34,432 nt of DNA from Thermohalobacteraceae bacterium (GCA_030625765.1 DAOUQG010000005.1:1-34432), one strand, 5' to 3'. Positions 1 to 8,700 are shown, counted from the stretch's first letter. Notes: generated by a model from the letters alone, not told the origin. Program-made: numbers and translations.

Positions 1-1
1 C

Positions 2-100
2 GAAGAGCAAATAGGTATGATGGAAATGGTTCTTGATGTTGATGAAATTATTGAAGAAATGACTGATATTAGGGAAGAATTCTGTAAATTTAATGATTAA
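2..100 (+). CDS. 3' end of an unidentified protein gene
   Basis: An open frame runs in from the window edge and stops with TAA at 98-100, giving the last 32 residues of a protein. The tail is strongly acidic (many Glu and Asp) and ends in EEFCKFND. It is too short to assign to a family. A factor-independent terminator follows within 10 bases, which supports this as a true gene end. Confidence 0.6.
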   Translation, partial: EEQIGMMEMVLDVDEIIEEMTDIREEFCKFND

Positions 101-108
101 ATTATTTT

Positions 109-138
109 AAAAAGGGTGATTTCAAATCACCCTTTTTA
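109..138 (+). terminator. Rho-independent terminator of the upstream partial gene
   Basis: A 12-bp perfect stem (109-120 with 126-137) closes a 5-nt loop and ends in a run of T on its 3' arm. The matching A run on the 5' arm means it could also work on the other strand. Confidence 0.85.
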
Positions 139-221
139 AAAATAATTAAGGTTTAAAACCTATATAGATTGGAATACTAAATGTTGATGGAGATAGAAGG
201 AATGATTATTTTAGTAAATTA

Positions 222-250
222 TTGAAATATGATTTTAGAATAATTATAAT
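222..250 (+). promoter_or_regulatory. Sigma-A promoter of the thioredoxin-reductase-like gene
   Basis: TTGAAA at 222-227 and TATAAT at 245-250 are separated by exactly 17 bases. Transcription would start near 257 and leave a leader of about 130 nt before the ATG at 386. No clear riboswitch structure was recognised in that leader. Confidence 0.65.
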
Positions 251-385
251 ATTTTTTCATTTTAGAAAGTTATGAAGTAAAGAAATAGTTATTTATATTT
301 CTATAAATGAAAATAATATAACAAAAGAATAAAAACATGCAAAAAAATGAAAAACTACATTAAGATAAGAAGGGAGCTAAAAATC

Positions 386-1324
386 ATGGAAAATGTTTAT
401 GATGTAGCCATTATTGGAGCTGGACCAGCTGGATTAACTGCTGGATTATATGCGGGAAGAGCAAAATTAAAGGCAGTATTGTTTGAAAAATCTAAGACAG
501 GTGGACAAATAGTAACTACAGAAGAAATAGTAAATATGCCTAGTTCAATAAGAGATGCAAGTGGACCATCATTAATAGGAAGATTAGTAGAGCAGGTAGA
601 TGAATTTGGCGCAGAGAGAATTATGGATGGAATAAATGAAGTACAATTAGAAGGTGATGTAAAGGTATTGAAGGGAGATAAGGGAGAGTACAAGGCAAAG
701 ACTGTACTCGTTGCATCAGGAGCTACTCCAAGATTTTTAGGTGTTCCAGGAGAGAAAGAATTTACTGGTAAAGGAGTATCGTATTGTGCAACATGTGATG
801 GTGCCTTTTTCACTGATATGGAGGTATTTGTTGTAGGTGGAGGAGACTCAGCAGTTGAAGAAGCAATGTTTTTAACAAAGTTTGCAAGAAAGGTAACTAT
901 TCTTTCTAGAGATCCACATCTTACTTGTGCAAAATCTATCCAAGAAAAAGTTTTTAAAAATGATAAGATTGAAATATTGTGGAATGCTGAGATAAAAGAG
1001 ATCAAAGGTGACGGTATTGTTGAATCTATGATATTGTATAACAGTAAAACAGAAGAAACAACTGAGTATGTAGCTGATGAAGAAGATGGTACATTTGGAA
1101 TTTTTGTATTCATAGGCTACAGACCACAAACAGAAATATATAAGGATATTTTAGATATGGACTATGGATATTTAAAAACAGATGATGATATGAGAACAAA
1201 TATTCCAGGAGTATTTGCAGCTGGAGATTGTAGAGTAAAATCATTAAGACAAGTTGTAACAGCTACCGCAGATGGAGCAATAGCAGCAGTTCAAGCTGAG
1301 AAGTATATTGAAAGTTTAGAATAA
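386..1324 (+). CDS. trxB: Thioredoxin-reductase-like FAD disulfide oxidoreductase
   Basis: Flavoprotein of the low-molecular-weight thioredoxin reductase family, expected to reduce thioredoxin in the cytoplasm. The ATG at 386 is chosen because AAGGGAG lies about 9 bases upstream; the frame is open further up to an ATG at 347 without a good site. This gives 312 residues, the usual family length. Visible motifs are the FAD-binding GAGPAG (11-16), the redox-active CATC (134-137), a second nucleotide-binding GGGDSA (151-156) and the C-terminal GVFAAGD. The stretch after the second nucleotide fold reads LSRDPHLTCA where NADPH-dependent members usually have HRRDxxR, so two of the phosphate-binding arginines are absent. 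NADH or ferredoxin could therefore be the electron donor (inference). It has its own promoter and terminator and appears monocistronic. Confidence 0.88.
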   Translation: MENVYDVAIIGAGPAGLTAGLYAGRAKLKAVLFEKSKTGGQIVTTEEIVNMPSSIRDASGPSLIGRLVEQVDEFGAERIMDGINEVQLEGDVKVLKGDKGEYKAKTVLVASGATPRFLGVPGEKEFTGKGVSYCATCDGAFFTDMEVFVVGGGDSAVEEAMFLTKFARKVTILSRDPHLTCAKSIQEKVFKNDKIEILWNAEIKEIKGDGIVESMILYNSKTEETTEYVADEEDGTFGIFVFIGYRPQTEIYKDILDMDYGYLKTDDDMRTNIPGVFAAGDCRVKSLRQVVTATADGAIAAVQAEKYIESLE

Positions 1325-1350
1325 CATTTCATTATCTATATTTTTTTATA

Positions 1351-1387
1351 ATACTATCTTTTTACATAAAAAGATAGTATTTTTTTA
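1351..1387 (+). terminator. Rho-independent terminator after trxB
   Basis: A 12-bp stem pairs 1351-1362 with 1369-1380 around a 6-nt loop and is followed by six T. Confidence 0.85.
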
Positions 1388-1512
1388 TCTAGTTACTTGT
1401 TAGAATTATAAAAGTCTACATATTTTTTTATTTACTGATTACAGTTTTTTAATAATGGTATTAATAATTACAAAAAGCAAATTAACAATTTTTAAAAAAC
1501 ACATACAAGATA

Positions 1513-1541
1513 TTGACAATTTAAATTATATAACATATACT
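1513..1541 (+). promoter_or_regulatory. Sigma-A promoter of the MFS transporter
   Basis: A perfect TTGACA at 1513-1518 and TATACT at 1536-1541 are separated by 17 bases. The start point would be near 1548, about 80 nt upstream of the coding start. Confidence 0.75.
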
Positions 1542-1629
1542 AACAGTACAACGTTAATAAATTCAATATATTTATTGATAATATTAATAAATATTGCAAT
1601 TTATATTATATCCAAATGAGGTGATGTAC

Positions 1630-2874
1630 TTGACAACTTTGAGAAATGATAGTATTTATAGAAACAGAAATTTCTTATTATTATGGCTGGGACAGTTGGT
1701 GTCAGCTGTAGGAAGTAGAATGCATGCGATTGCTGTAATGTGGTATGTACTTGAGGTAACAAGTTCAACTACTAAAGCGGGGATTACATTAGTTTTCACA
1801 GTAGTACCAAGTATTCTGTTGAGCCCAATAACTGGTTCATTAGCTGATAGATTAGACAGAAAAAAAATAATAGTTTATTCAGATTTTGTTAATGGTATTT
1901 TAGTTGGAGTTATTTCAATATTAATTTATACAGGTAATATGGAATTATGGATGCTTTATTCAATTTCAGCTTTAATGTCTGTAGCAAATGCTTTTTTTGG
2001 GCCAGCTATAAGTGCAGCTATTCCTTCTATTGTTAGGAAAGAAAACTTGATAAAGGCAAATTCATTGGCACAAATAACTAGATATAGTACTTCAATATTT
2101 GGACCTGCTCTAGGAGGAATATTAATTGCTATAATAGGGATACCAGGTTTGTTTTTATTAGACAGTATTTCATTCTTAATGTCAGCTTTTTCAGAATCTT
2201 TTATGTCTATTCCAAAAGTAGTTAGAGATAAAAACAAGAAATCAACCATTAAGGAAGATATACTAGAAGGTATTAAGTACACTCTAAAGAATAAAGATTT
2301 ACTACATATTATAATAGTTGGTGGAGTTATAATAAACTTTTTCTTTGCTCCATTGTCATTGATAATTGCAGTGCTATCTAAGAATATATTAAATGTAGGT
2401 ATCGAAGGATATGGGATTTTATTAACAGCTATGTCAATCGGGGGATTGATTATGTCTTTAATAGTTCCCAAAATAAGTAAAAAGATTGGGAATTATAAAT
2501 TAATGTTTTTAGGTTTAACCTTTGAAGGGTTGCTATTAATTCCACTTGCATTTTCAAAAAACATGTACACTGCAATGATTTCTCTCATAATTCTGGGGTG
2601 TTCATTTGGGGTAGTCAATGTATCTCTTGGAACAGTTATACAAACTATAGTACCAAATAATATTATGGGTAGAGTATCAAGTGTTTTTGGCATACTGTGC
2701 CAGTCAACAACACCTTTAGGATACTTTTTAGGAGGAGTATTACTTGAAAGCTACAGTGTATCGAGTTTATGTATTGTTTCAGGTGTAATTGTTGCAATAG
2801 CTGGTTTTACAACCATCAGAGTATCAAGAAATGATAGTATAAAAGAAAATGTTATATGTAACAGTCTTAAATAA
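1630..2874 (+). CDS. MFS efflux transporter, DHA3-like
   Basis: Integral membrane secondary transporter of the major facilitator superfamily with about 12 hydrophobic segments over 414 residues. The N-terminal RNRNFLLLWLGQLVSAVGSRM and the loop LADRLDRKK after the second segment are typical of the DHA3 group, which includes macrolide exporters (MefA type) and EntS-like exporters. The start is taken as TTG at 1630 because GAGGTG (1618-1623) sits 6 bases upstream. The ATG at 1624 lies almost on top of that site, and the ATG at 1594 has none. The substrate cannot be told from sequence. The gene is monocistronic, with its own promoter and a strong terminator. An ArsR-type regulator gene follows downstream, but nothing shows that it controls this one. 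Confidence 0.85.
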   Translation: MTTLRNDSIYRNRNFLLLWLGQLVSAVGSRMHAIAVMWYVLEVTSSTTKAGITLVFTVVPSILLSPITGSLADRLDRKKIIVYSDFVNGILVGVISILIYTGNMELWMLYSISALMSVANAFFGPAISAAIPSIVRKENLIKANSLAQITRYSTSIFGPALGGILIAIIGIPGLFLLDSISFLMSAFSESFMSIPKVVRDKNKKSTIKEDILEGIKYTLKNKDLLHIIIVGGVIINFFFAPLSLIIAVLSKNILNVGIEGYGILLTAMSIGGLIMSLIVPKISKKIGNYKLMFLGLTFEGLLLIPLAFSKNMYTAMISLIILGCSFGVVNVSLGTVIQTIVPNNIMGRVSSVFGILCQSTTPLGYFLGGVLLESYSVSSLCIVSGVIVAIAGFTTIRVSRNDSIKENVICNSLK

Positions 2875-2887
2875 AAGAAACATAGTA

Positions 2888-2921
2888 ACCCCATCTGAAA
2901 ATAAAACAGATGGGGTGTTTT
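2888..2921 (+). terminator. Rho-independent terminator after the MFS gene
   Basis: A GC-rich 10-bp stem (2888-2897 with 2907-2916) closes a 9-nt A-rich loop, followed by GTTTTAG. Confidence 0.85.
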
Positions 2922-2934
2922 AGTTTCAGAATAA

Positions 2935-2963
2935 TGAACACAAAAATTGCATTGTAGTATAAT
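2935..2963 (+). promoter_or_regulatory. Possible promoter of the ArsR-type regulator
   Basis: TGAACA at 2935-2940 and a perfect TATAAT at 2958-2963 have a 17-base gap. The -35 matches consensus poorly. The leader to the start at 3149 would be about 180 nt and includes a small hairpin (CTTCT/AGAAG) near 3100. Confidence 0.4.
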
Positions 2964-3148
2964 TAGTAGTAAAATAAACGTAATATCTATTGGAATATAT
3001 AGACAACATATCGTTCAGATTTATTTGGATTTTTAATTTTGGTGTTTATTAGACTTTTTTAGGAATAATAAACTGGAATAGAAATGAGAAAAAATATAAC
3101 TTCTTAAATTGTGAGAAGGGTATTAATAAATAAATGGAGGATAAATAT

Positions 3149-4204
3149 ATGGCAGTACATTACAATGAAAAGCTAGGAGAAATACTAGGATTGTTTGATA
3201 GTCTTTTTTATGCATGGAACTTGAATAACCACAACGAAGACTCAGAAGTTATAGGCTATAAAATAGAAGATAAGTTATTTAAAGATTTTATAGTTATAAG
3301 TGAATACTTGAAAAATAACCAGCAAGACATGGACTTCTTTTTCAATTATGAATCGAAGTTATATAAGGCATTTATCAAGCTTGATATGATGTCACAATGT
3401 AATTCTATTGAAGAATACTTGGAAAAAATTCAATCAATAACTGAGTATGATATAAGAAAATATCTTGTAGAAAATTATTTAAATTTCGAACCAAGCATGA
3501 AAAGAGAGAAAATTAAACAAGTAACAAATGATAGTATGAGTGTTTTACATTTTATTAAGTATATAAATATCAGTGACAAGTCAAAATGGCAAATTTTTTG
3601 TATGTTAGATGATATCAATGAAACCATTAGTAGGTTTATAAGCTTTATAAAAAGATACTCACTTTTTTATTATGATGTTTATATTAGTAACAAACGATTA
3701 ATAGATGAAAGAAATAAATTTATAAAAGACATTGTGAATAAAGAGGATTTTAATTCTTTAATAGCAAAAATTGAGAATAATATTGATCTAAAGGATTATA
3801 ATTCATTATATATATCATTTTCTTATTTCAATACTTATAAGTTTTATATAGAACAAAATAAAGATACAAATACGTGTTATATAATTTTAGGAAGTAGAAA
3901 TTCCTTATCTACTCAATACATTGACCCTAAAGCTGAGTTTGATGCAAATAGATCAGTTTTAAAGAATCTGTCAGATGAAACAAGATTTAAAATAGTTACA
4001 TTTTTACTGAGTGGGGAGAAATACGCACAAGAGATAGCTGAAATGGCAAACATATCAAACTCCACAGTGAACTATCATATGAACCATTTAACACTCTCAG
4101 GCTTGATATTTACACAAAAAATTGAGAATAAAGTGTATTATGCATTAAATAAAGATAGGTTACAGAGGTGTGTTGAGTATCTAATGAGGATATTTCAGAT
4201 ATAA
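3149..4204 (+). CDS. Transcriptional regulator with C-terminal ArsR-type winged helix
   Basis: A 351-residue protein whose last 80 or so residues form an ArsR/SmtB-type winged helix-turn-helix. It begins LSDETRFKIVTFLLSGEKY, has a recognition region NISNSTVNYHMNHL, and ends in the wing NKVYYALNKDRL. The first 270 residues are rich in Lys, Asn, Tyr and Phe, lack membrane segments, and match no family I can name. They may be a ligand-sensing or dimerisation part. The metal-binding CxC motif of classical ArsR proteins is not visible, so metal sensing is not supported. The start at 3149 is chosen because GGAGG at 3136-3140 lies 8 bases upstream, and that site overlaps the earlier in-frame ATG at 3134. 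Targets are unknown. Confidence 0.8.
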   Translation: MAVHYNEKLGEILGLFDSLFYAWNLNNHNEDSEVIGYKIEDKLFKDFIVISEYLKNNQQDMDFFFNYESKLYKAFIKLDMMSQCNSIEEYLEKIQSITEYDIRKYLVENYLNFEPSMKREKIKQVTNDSMSVLHFIKYINISDKSKWQIFCMLDDINETISRFISFIKRYSLFYYDVYISNKRLIDERNKFIKDIVNKEDFNSLIAKIENNIDLKDYNSLYISFSYFNTYKFYIEQNKDTNTCYIILGSRNSLSTQYIDPKAEFDANRSVLKNLSDETRFKIVTFLLSGEKYAQEIAEMANISNSTVNYHMNHLTLSGLIFTQKIENKVYYALNKDRLQRCVEYLMRIFQI

Positions 4205-4219
4205 GTTTTATGGAATATG

Positions 4220-4248
4220 TTGACTATTGTGAATTTTCTTTGTATAAT
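4220..4248 (+). promoter_or_regulatory. Sigma-A promoter of the methyltransferase
   Basis: TTGACT at 4220-4225 and TATAAT at 4243-4248 are separated by 17 bases. Transcription would start near 4255 with a 160-nt leader. Confidence 0.7.
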
Positions 4249-4414
4249 GATTTTAGATAAGTATGAAAAATGAATTTGCATATCTATGAAACAAGCGTGG
4301 TTAAATATTTTTTTATTACGTATTTAGATGGAAATAGAAATTTAATTTCTATAAAACTTGAAACAGAATATTAATATTGGTTTTAATATTAGTTAGTTAA
4401 AAGGGGGAATAAAA

Positions 4415-5152
4415 ATGGATATCATACAAGAAAGCTTTGGAAAGCTTAGTGGTGGTAAAATTTTAGATGTTGGTACAGGGAGAGGATGGTTTGTAAGACT
4501 GTTAAAAGAAAACCTTAAGAATTATGATGAAATAATAGGAATTGATATCAGAGAAAATGTCCTTGAAATAGCTCGCGAAAAGTTTGGTGCAGAAAATATA
4601 AAGTTTGGCAATATGGATGCTACAAAGCTTGAATTTGCTGATAACAGCATTGATACAGTTAGTATTTCTAATACGTTACATCATTTACCAGTAGATTTGT
4701 TAGAGAAAATACTAATTGAGATGAAAAGGGTATTGAAGCCAAAAGGACATTTTATAATCCAAGAAATGTTTTGTGATAACCAATCTGAAAAACAGCAATC
4801 ACATGTGTTGCTTCATCATTTACAAGGTGAAATGGATACTTTGCTCGGAATATGTCATAGAGAAACATATAAAAGGCATGAGATTATTGATGTTGCTAAA
4901 GGTTTAGGACTTGAGGTCATTGATGAGTTTGAATACAATACACACGAAGATCACAAGGAAGTAGGAGATTTACAAAAAGAAAAAGAGACACTTGATAATA
5001 TTTTTGAAGCACTAGAAGTAAATGTACTTCATAAATTAAAAGGACATGAAAAGTATGATTATTATAAAAATCGCATAAATGAGTTAAAGGAAACGTTATA
5101 TGATATTGGTTTCTTTACTGCAACAGAACTTGTTGTAATTGCAAAAAAATAA
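4415..5152 (+). CDS. Class I SAM-dependent methyltransferase
   Basis: A 245-residue soluble protein with the Rossmann-type methyltransferase fold. Motif I is ILDVGTGRGW (16-25), the acidic SAM-ribose residue lies in IIGIDIR, and the post-II segment is NIKFGNMDATKLEFADNSID. The sequence SNTLHHLP followed by EMKRVLKPKGHFIIQEM matches the Methyltransf_11 group. The C-terminal 100 residues carry several His and Glu (HEDHKEVG). The methyl acceptor cannot be predicted. AAGGGGG lies 7 bases before the ATG. The gene has its own promoter; no clear terminator was seen before the glutamate dehydrogenase promoter. Confidence 0.85.
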   Translation: MDIIQESFGKLSGGKILDVGTGRGWFVRLLKENLKNYDEIIGIDIRENVLEIAREKFGAENIKFGNMDATKLEFADNSIDTVSISNTLHHLPVDLLEKILIEMKRVLKPKGHFIIQEMFCDNQSEKQQSHVLLHHLQGEMDTLLGICHRETYKRHEIIDVAKGLGLEVIDEFEYNTHEDHKEVGDLQKEKETLDNIFEALEVNVLHKLKGHEKYDYYKNRINELKETLYDIGFFTATELVVIAKK

Positions 5153-5241
5153 TATAAGTAGATTTTATTACCTAAGTGTAGTGATAAATAGATTTAAGGT
5201 AAAAGGTGAGATGAAATTGAAGTGCAAAATAAATACAAATT

Positions 5242-5270
5242 TTGAAATATATTTTAATGGAAAATATATT
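5242..5270 (+). promoter_or_regulatory. Sigma-A promoter of glutamate dehydrogenase
   Basis: TTGAAA at 5242-5247 and TATATT at 5265-5270 have a 17-base spacer. Confidence 0.6.
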
Positions 5271-5331
5271 AAAGATGAGTTGTAGATTTACATATTAGAT
5301 TAAATGAAATAATTTAAAAGGAGGAACAAAA

Positions 5332-6585
5332 ATGTCAGAAAAAACATTGAATACGTTTGAAATTGCACAACAGCAGGTAAAGGCAGCTTGTGACAAATTA
5401 GGAGCTGAATATGAGGTGTATGAGTTACTTAAGGAGCCTATGAGAGTTTTAGAAGTATCAATTCCAGTTAAAATGGATGATGGAAGTTTAAGAATATTTA
5501 AAGGTTTTAGATCTCAACACAACGATGCACCAGGTCCAACTAAAGGTGGTATTAGGTTTCATCAAGATGTAACAAAGGATGAAGTAAAGGCTCTTTCAAC
5601 TTGGATGACATTTAAGTGTGGTGTAGTAGGAATACCATATGGAGGAGGAAAAGGTGGTATCATTGTAGATCCAAAGAAACTATCTCAAGGAGAATTAGAA
5701 AGATTATCTAGAGGATTTGTAAAGGCGATTGCTCCAATTATTGGAGACAAAAAAGATATTCCAGCACCAGATGTAAACACAAATGGACAGATTATGTCTT
5801 GGATGGTAGATGAATATTCAAAGCTACAAGGATATAATGTTCCAGGAGTATTTACAGGAAAGCCTGTAGAGTTTGGTGGTTCACTTGCTAGAAACGAAGC
5901 TACTGGATATGGGGTTGCTTTGATGATGAGAGAAGCTGCTAAAAGAAAAAGTATAGATATTAAGGGAGCTAAAGTTTCAATACAGGGATTTGGAAATGTA
6001 GGAAGCTTTGCGGCAATGTATGCTGAAGAGCTTGGTGCAAAGGTTATTGCTATTTCAGATGCATCAGCATGCTTGGTAAATGAAGATGGGTTAAATATTA
6101 AAGGACTTATTGATTATAAAGTAAAGTATAATGATATCAAAGGCTTCAGTGGAGCAAAGAAGGAGTTACATAGAGATGAGATATTCAATATAGCTGTAGA
6201 TATTTTAGCACCATGTGCTTTAGAAAATGCAATTACAAGTAAAAATGTTAATAATATCAATACCAAGATAATTGTTGAAGGAGCTAATGGTCCAACGACT
6301 CCCGAAGCAGATGAAGTATTAGCGAGTAAAGGTGTTTTAGTTGTACCTGACATACTTGCAAATGCAGGTGGAGTAACTGTATCTTATTTTGAATGGGTGC
6401 AAAACCTTATGAATTATTATTGGTCTTTCGATGAAGTGCAAGAAAAGCAGGAAAAGCTTATGGTTAAAGCATCAGATGAGATATATGAACTAATGGAGCA
6501 AAGTAATGTAGACATGAGAACTGCTGCTTACATGATGTCAATCAAGAGAATTGCTAAGTCAATGAAGTTAAGAGGATGGTATTAA
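5332..6585 (+). CDS. gdh: Glutamate dehydrogenase, probably NAD-dependent
   Basis: Catalyses the reversible oxidative deamination of glutamate to 2-oxoglutarate and ammonia in the cytoplasm. The 417 residues match the usual length of the hexameric bacterial/archaeal enzyme. The N-terminal Glu/Leu/Phe/Val dehydrogenase domain shows GPTKGGIRFH, the catalytic-lysine region KCGVVGIPYGGGKGGI, and PAPDVNTN. The coenzyme domain shows SIQGFGNVGS followed by an Asp at the end of the second strand (VIAISDAS), which favours NAD over NADP. GVTVSYFEWVQN near the C-terminus is also family-typical. AAAGGAGG sits 7 bases before the ATG. The gene is monocistronic, with a promoter and a strong terminator. A catabolic role in amino-acid fermentation is likely but inferred. 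Confidence 0.95.
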   Translation: MSEKTLNTFEIAQQQVKAACDKLGAEYEVYELLKEPMRVLEVSIPVKMDDGSLRIFKGFRSQHNDAPGPTKGGIRFHQDVTKDEVKALSTWMTFKCGVVGIPYGGGKGGIIVDPKKLSQGELERLSRGFVKAIAPIIGDKKDIPAPDVNTNGQIMSWMVDEYSKLQGYNVPGVFTGKPVEFGGSLARNEATGYGVALMMREAAKRKSIDIKGAKVSIQGFGNVGSFAAMYAEELGAKVIAISDASACLVNEDGLNIKGLIDYKVKYNDIKGFSGAKKELHRDEIFNIAVDILAPCALENAITSKNVNNINTKIIVEGANGPTTPEADEVLASKGVLVVPDILANAGGVTVSYFEWVQNLMNYYWSFDEVQEKQEKLMVKASDEIYELMEQSNVDMRTAAYMMSIKRIAKSMKLRGWY

Positions 6586-6613
6586 AAACAAAATAATATA
6601 TTTAGATGAGATG

Positions 6614-6640
6614 CCCCTTTCTTTTTAGAAAGGGGTTTTT
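6614..6640 (+). terminator. Rho-independent terminator after glutamate dehydrogenase
   Basis: A 9-bp stem (6614-6622 with 6627-6635) and a TTTT loop are followed by five T. Confidence 0.9.
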
Positions 6641-6703
6641 GTAATGTAGTGGAGTATTTTTTAAAAATAATAAAGAGATAAAGTCATAGTTTATTGTTTT
6701 TAC

Positions 6704-6719
6704 TGACATACTGTTGTCA
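6704..6719 (+). promoter_or_regulatory. Inverted repeat upstream of the MBL-fold gene
   Basis: TGACA (6704-6708) and TGTCA (6715-6719) flank six bases. The repeat lies just upstream of a TATAAT at 6732-6737. It could be an operator or an overlapping -35 element; no regulator can be named. Confidence 0.3.
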
Positions 6720-6777
6720 TCCATATTATTTTATAATTAAATTATTAATTTAATAATTATTTTTAGGAGGTGAAAAA

Positions 6778-7680
6778 ATGGATATCAAACACATTGGTAG
6801 TAGAGGAATAGTTTTTCAGTTTAAAGATGGAGATTGTATATATATGATAAGTTCAAAAAATACATTGTTTTTGTGTGATACTCATTTAGGACCTAAGTCT
6901 ATGAAACATGTAAAAGAATATATTATCACAAATAAACTAAATAACAAGAAGATTATAATTTTCAATTCACATTCACACTATGATCATATTTGGAGTAATT
7001 GTACCTTTGAAAATGAAATGATAATTTCTCATGAATCATGTAGAAAAAGAATGCAAGAGATAGGAGAATATGATATAGAGAGATATAGAAATAGATTTCA
7101 TAATGGCGAAATAGAGCTTAAGCTACCAAATCTTACGTTTGAAAATAGATTAATATTTGAAGATGATGAGGTTGAGTTTATTTATGCTCCAGGACATACA
7201 TTAGACTCTGCTATTTGCATTGATAGAAAAGATTCAATTGTATATGCAGGTGATTTAGTAGAACATTATACACATACGAATTATTATGACTTAGTGGCTT
7301 ACTTAAAAACTTTGAATTTTATAAAAGAGTTGAATACCAAAACTATTATATCATCACATTCAGGCATTGTAGCTGATAAGTTAATAGCTGATAATATATA
7401 TTATATTAACAAGCTTTTGCTTAATATACCAATAGAAACAAAAGATGATACCTTCTTAAAAACTCATGATTGTAATATTAAAAAGCTATTAATTTCAAAA
7501 TATGAAAATATAGCTAAAGAAAAATTGGGTAAGAAATTTTATTATAAATCGTTTAAGCGAGATTTTTGGAAATTACTAAACATTAAATATGAAGATTTAG
7601 GCTTTGAACATTCTCATATTTTTAAAACTAAATTTGAAGAATTAGAAAAAGCTTTGAAAATATATATTGAAAGTGTATAA
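6778..7680 (+). CDS. MBL-fold metallo-hydrolase
   Basis: A 300-residue soluble protein of the metallo-beta-lactamase superfamily. The zinc-binding HSHYDH motif is at residues 65-70, followed by the downstream metal ligands in YAPGHTLDS, YAGDLVEH and SSHSG. This is a complete binuclear-metal site of the glyoxalase II-like type. The C-terminal 90 residues are Lys-rich and hold no known domain. TAGGAGGTG lies directly before the ATG. The substrate is unknown. It stands alone after the glutamate dehydrogenase terminator, and the next gene has its own promoter candidate. Confidence 0.85.
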   Translation: MDIKHIGSRGIVFQFKDGDCIYMISSKNTLFLCDTHLGPKSMKHVKEYIITNKLNNKKIIIFNSHSHYDHIWSNCTFENEMIISHESCRKRMQEIGEYDIERYRNRFHNGEIELKLPNLTFENRLIFEDDEVEFIYAPGHTLDSAICIDRKDSIVYAGDLVEHYTHTNYYDLVAYLKTLNFIKELNTKTIISSHSGIVADKLIADNIYYINKLLLNIPIETKDDTFLKTHDCNIKKLLISKYENIAKEKLGKKFYYKSFKRDFWKLLNIKYEDLGFEHSHIFKTKFEELEKALKIYIESV

Positions 7681-7726
7681 AATATAATTATGGAAATGGC
7701 TTTAAAACGATTTAAGGAGAAAGCTT

Positions 7727-7755
7727 TTGATAAATATATCTGAAAGTGGTAAAAT
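7727..7755 (+). promoter_or_regulatory. Possible promoter of the nucleotidyltransferase gene
   Basis: TTGATA at 7727-7732 and TAAAAT at 7750-7755 are 17 bases apart, giving a start near 7762, about 40 nt before the ATG. Confidence 0.5.
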
Positions 7756-7799
7756 GATCTAATATATTTTTCTAATAATAGGAAGCGGGGCGAGCGTTA

Positions 7800-8465
7800 A
7801 TGGAAGGTATTGAATATCCAACTAAAAAACACAAGATATATCTAGACACTATATATAAATACTGTAATGATCATAACTATTCTTTGATTCTAAAAGGGTC
7901 TTTAGCCAAAGGTACTGCCACAAATTTTTCAGATATCGATTTAATAGTATTAGGTGATATATCAGATGAAAATGTTGATGAGCTAGTAACCTTATATGAT
8001 AAACCTGTAATGACTAATTTTACTGTTAATCCAAAAGGTATTCTAGTTTTAGTTTATCCTGATTACCTTTCAGTAGATCTAGATATTAGAGATACTATTT
8101 GTTCAGAAGACTTAATAGATAGTAAAGTTTTACTAAGAAATGATGAAAATATCATAATACATAATGGAGTTGCAGAAAGAAAAAAGTTTAGTTCAAAATA
8201 TTTTCCTGAAAGAAGCAGTTGGTATAGTGTGTTTCGTTTAATGCATAGAGCACTTCTAAAATATTTATCAGGAAAAACAGATAGTGCCCATGTTTTATTA
8301 TCAGAAATAAATGAAGAATTACCTGTGATAGGTATTACAGATTTAAAAATGAATGGTATTTTTAAAGAAGATATACATAGTGTTTTTAATGAGATGTGTA
8401 CTAGATTTGATATTGATACTGGGATAGAAATTTTATTTAGAAACTTAATCAGAGAGTTAAATTAA
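7800..8465 (+). CDS. Nucleotidyltransferase-domain protein
   Basis: A 221-residue protein with a pol-beta-type nucleotidyltransferase signature at its N-terminus: LKGSLAKGTATNFSDIDLIV (31-50), the GS...DxD motif holding the two metal-binding aspartates. A third acidic residue may lie in the strand VDLDIRD. The remaining part is helical. Such stand-alone domains include antibiotic nucleotidyltransferases and MNT-type toxin/antitoxin proteins, and no HEPN partner gene is adjacent. The ribosome binding region GGAAGCGGGGCGAG is unusually GC-rich for this window and gives no perfect site, so the start is fairly but not fully secure. Confidence 0.8.
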   Translation: MEGIEYPTKKHKIYLDTIYKYCNDHNYSLILKGSLAKGTATNFSDIDLIVLGDISDENVDELVTLYDKPVMTNFTVNPKGILVLVYPDYLSVDLDIRDTICSEDLIDSKVLLRNDENIIIHNGVAERKKFSSKYFPERSSWYSVFRLMHRALLKYLSGKTDSAHVLLSEINEELPVIGITDLKMNGIFKEDIHSVFNEMCTRFDIDTGIEILFRNLIRELN

Positions 8466-8482
8466 GAGTTGATGGGTATTAG

Positions 8483-8572
8483 CAGGTACTTGACAGTTGT
8501 AATAAATCTCAAAAGGATGATTTTTTGAAATACGTTAAACAAAAAGGAGTAGATGTGGATATAAGTAAATAA
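8483..8572 (+). pseudogene. Possible 3' remnant of a decayed gene
   Basis: After an in-frame stop, 29 codons read as a plausible charged C-terminal tail ending KYVKQKGVDVDISK and a TAA. There is no start codon with a ribosome site, and a terminator follows 50 bases later. It may be the tail of a lost gene or a chance open stretch; no family is recognised. Confidence 0.2.
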
Positions 8573-8621
8573 GCAAGAAATTGAATTACATAAAAAAGCA
8601 ATAGCTAATCAGAATACTATT

Positions 8622-8655
8622 ACACCCAACTATATATGTAGTTAGGGTGTTTTCA
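8622..8655 (+). terminator. Rho-independent terminator
   Basis: ACACCC (8622-8627) plus AACTA pairs with TAGTT and GGGTGT (8645-8650), with one bulged A, and is followed by TTTTC. It ends transcription coming from the nucleotidyltransferase side. Confidence 0.7.
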
Positions 8656-8700
8656 TTTAATATATAGAATAGTAGAACTTTGATACGTTAGGTATACTTT

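Noticed and set aside
397-1113. Long reverse-strand open frame inside trxB (238 codons)
   Set aside because: It lies fully antisense to a clear thioredoxin-reductase-like gene, has a low-complexity Ser/Pro-rich translation and no ribosome site.
7700-7716. TTTAAAACGATTTAA as a CcpA cre site
   Set aside because: It has only loose similarity to cre, lies upstream of an unrelated nucleotidyltransferase gene, and is likely by chance in AT-rich DNA.
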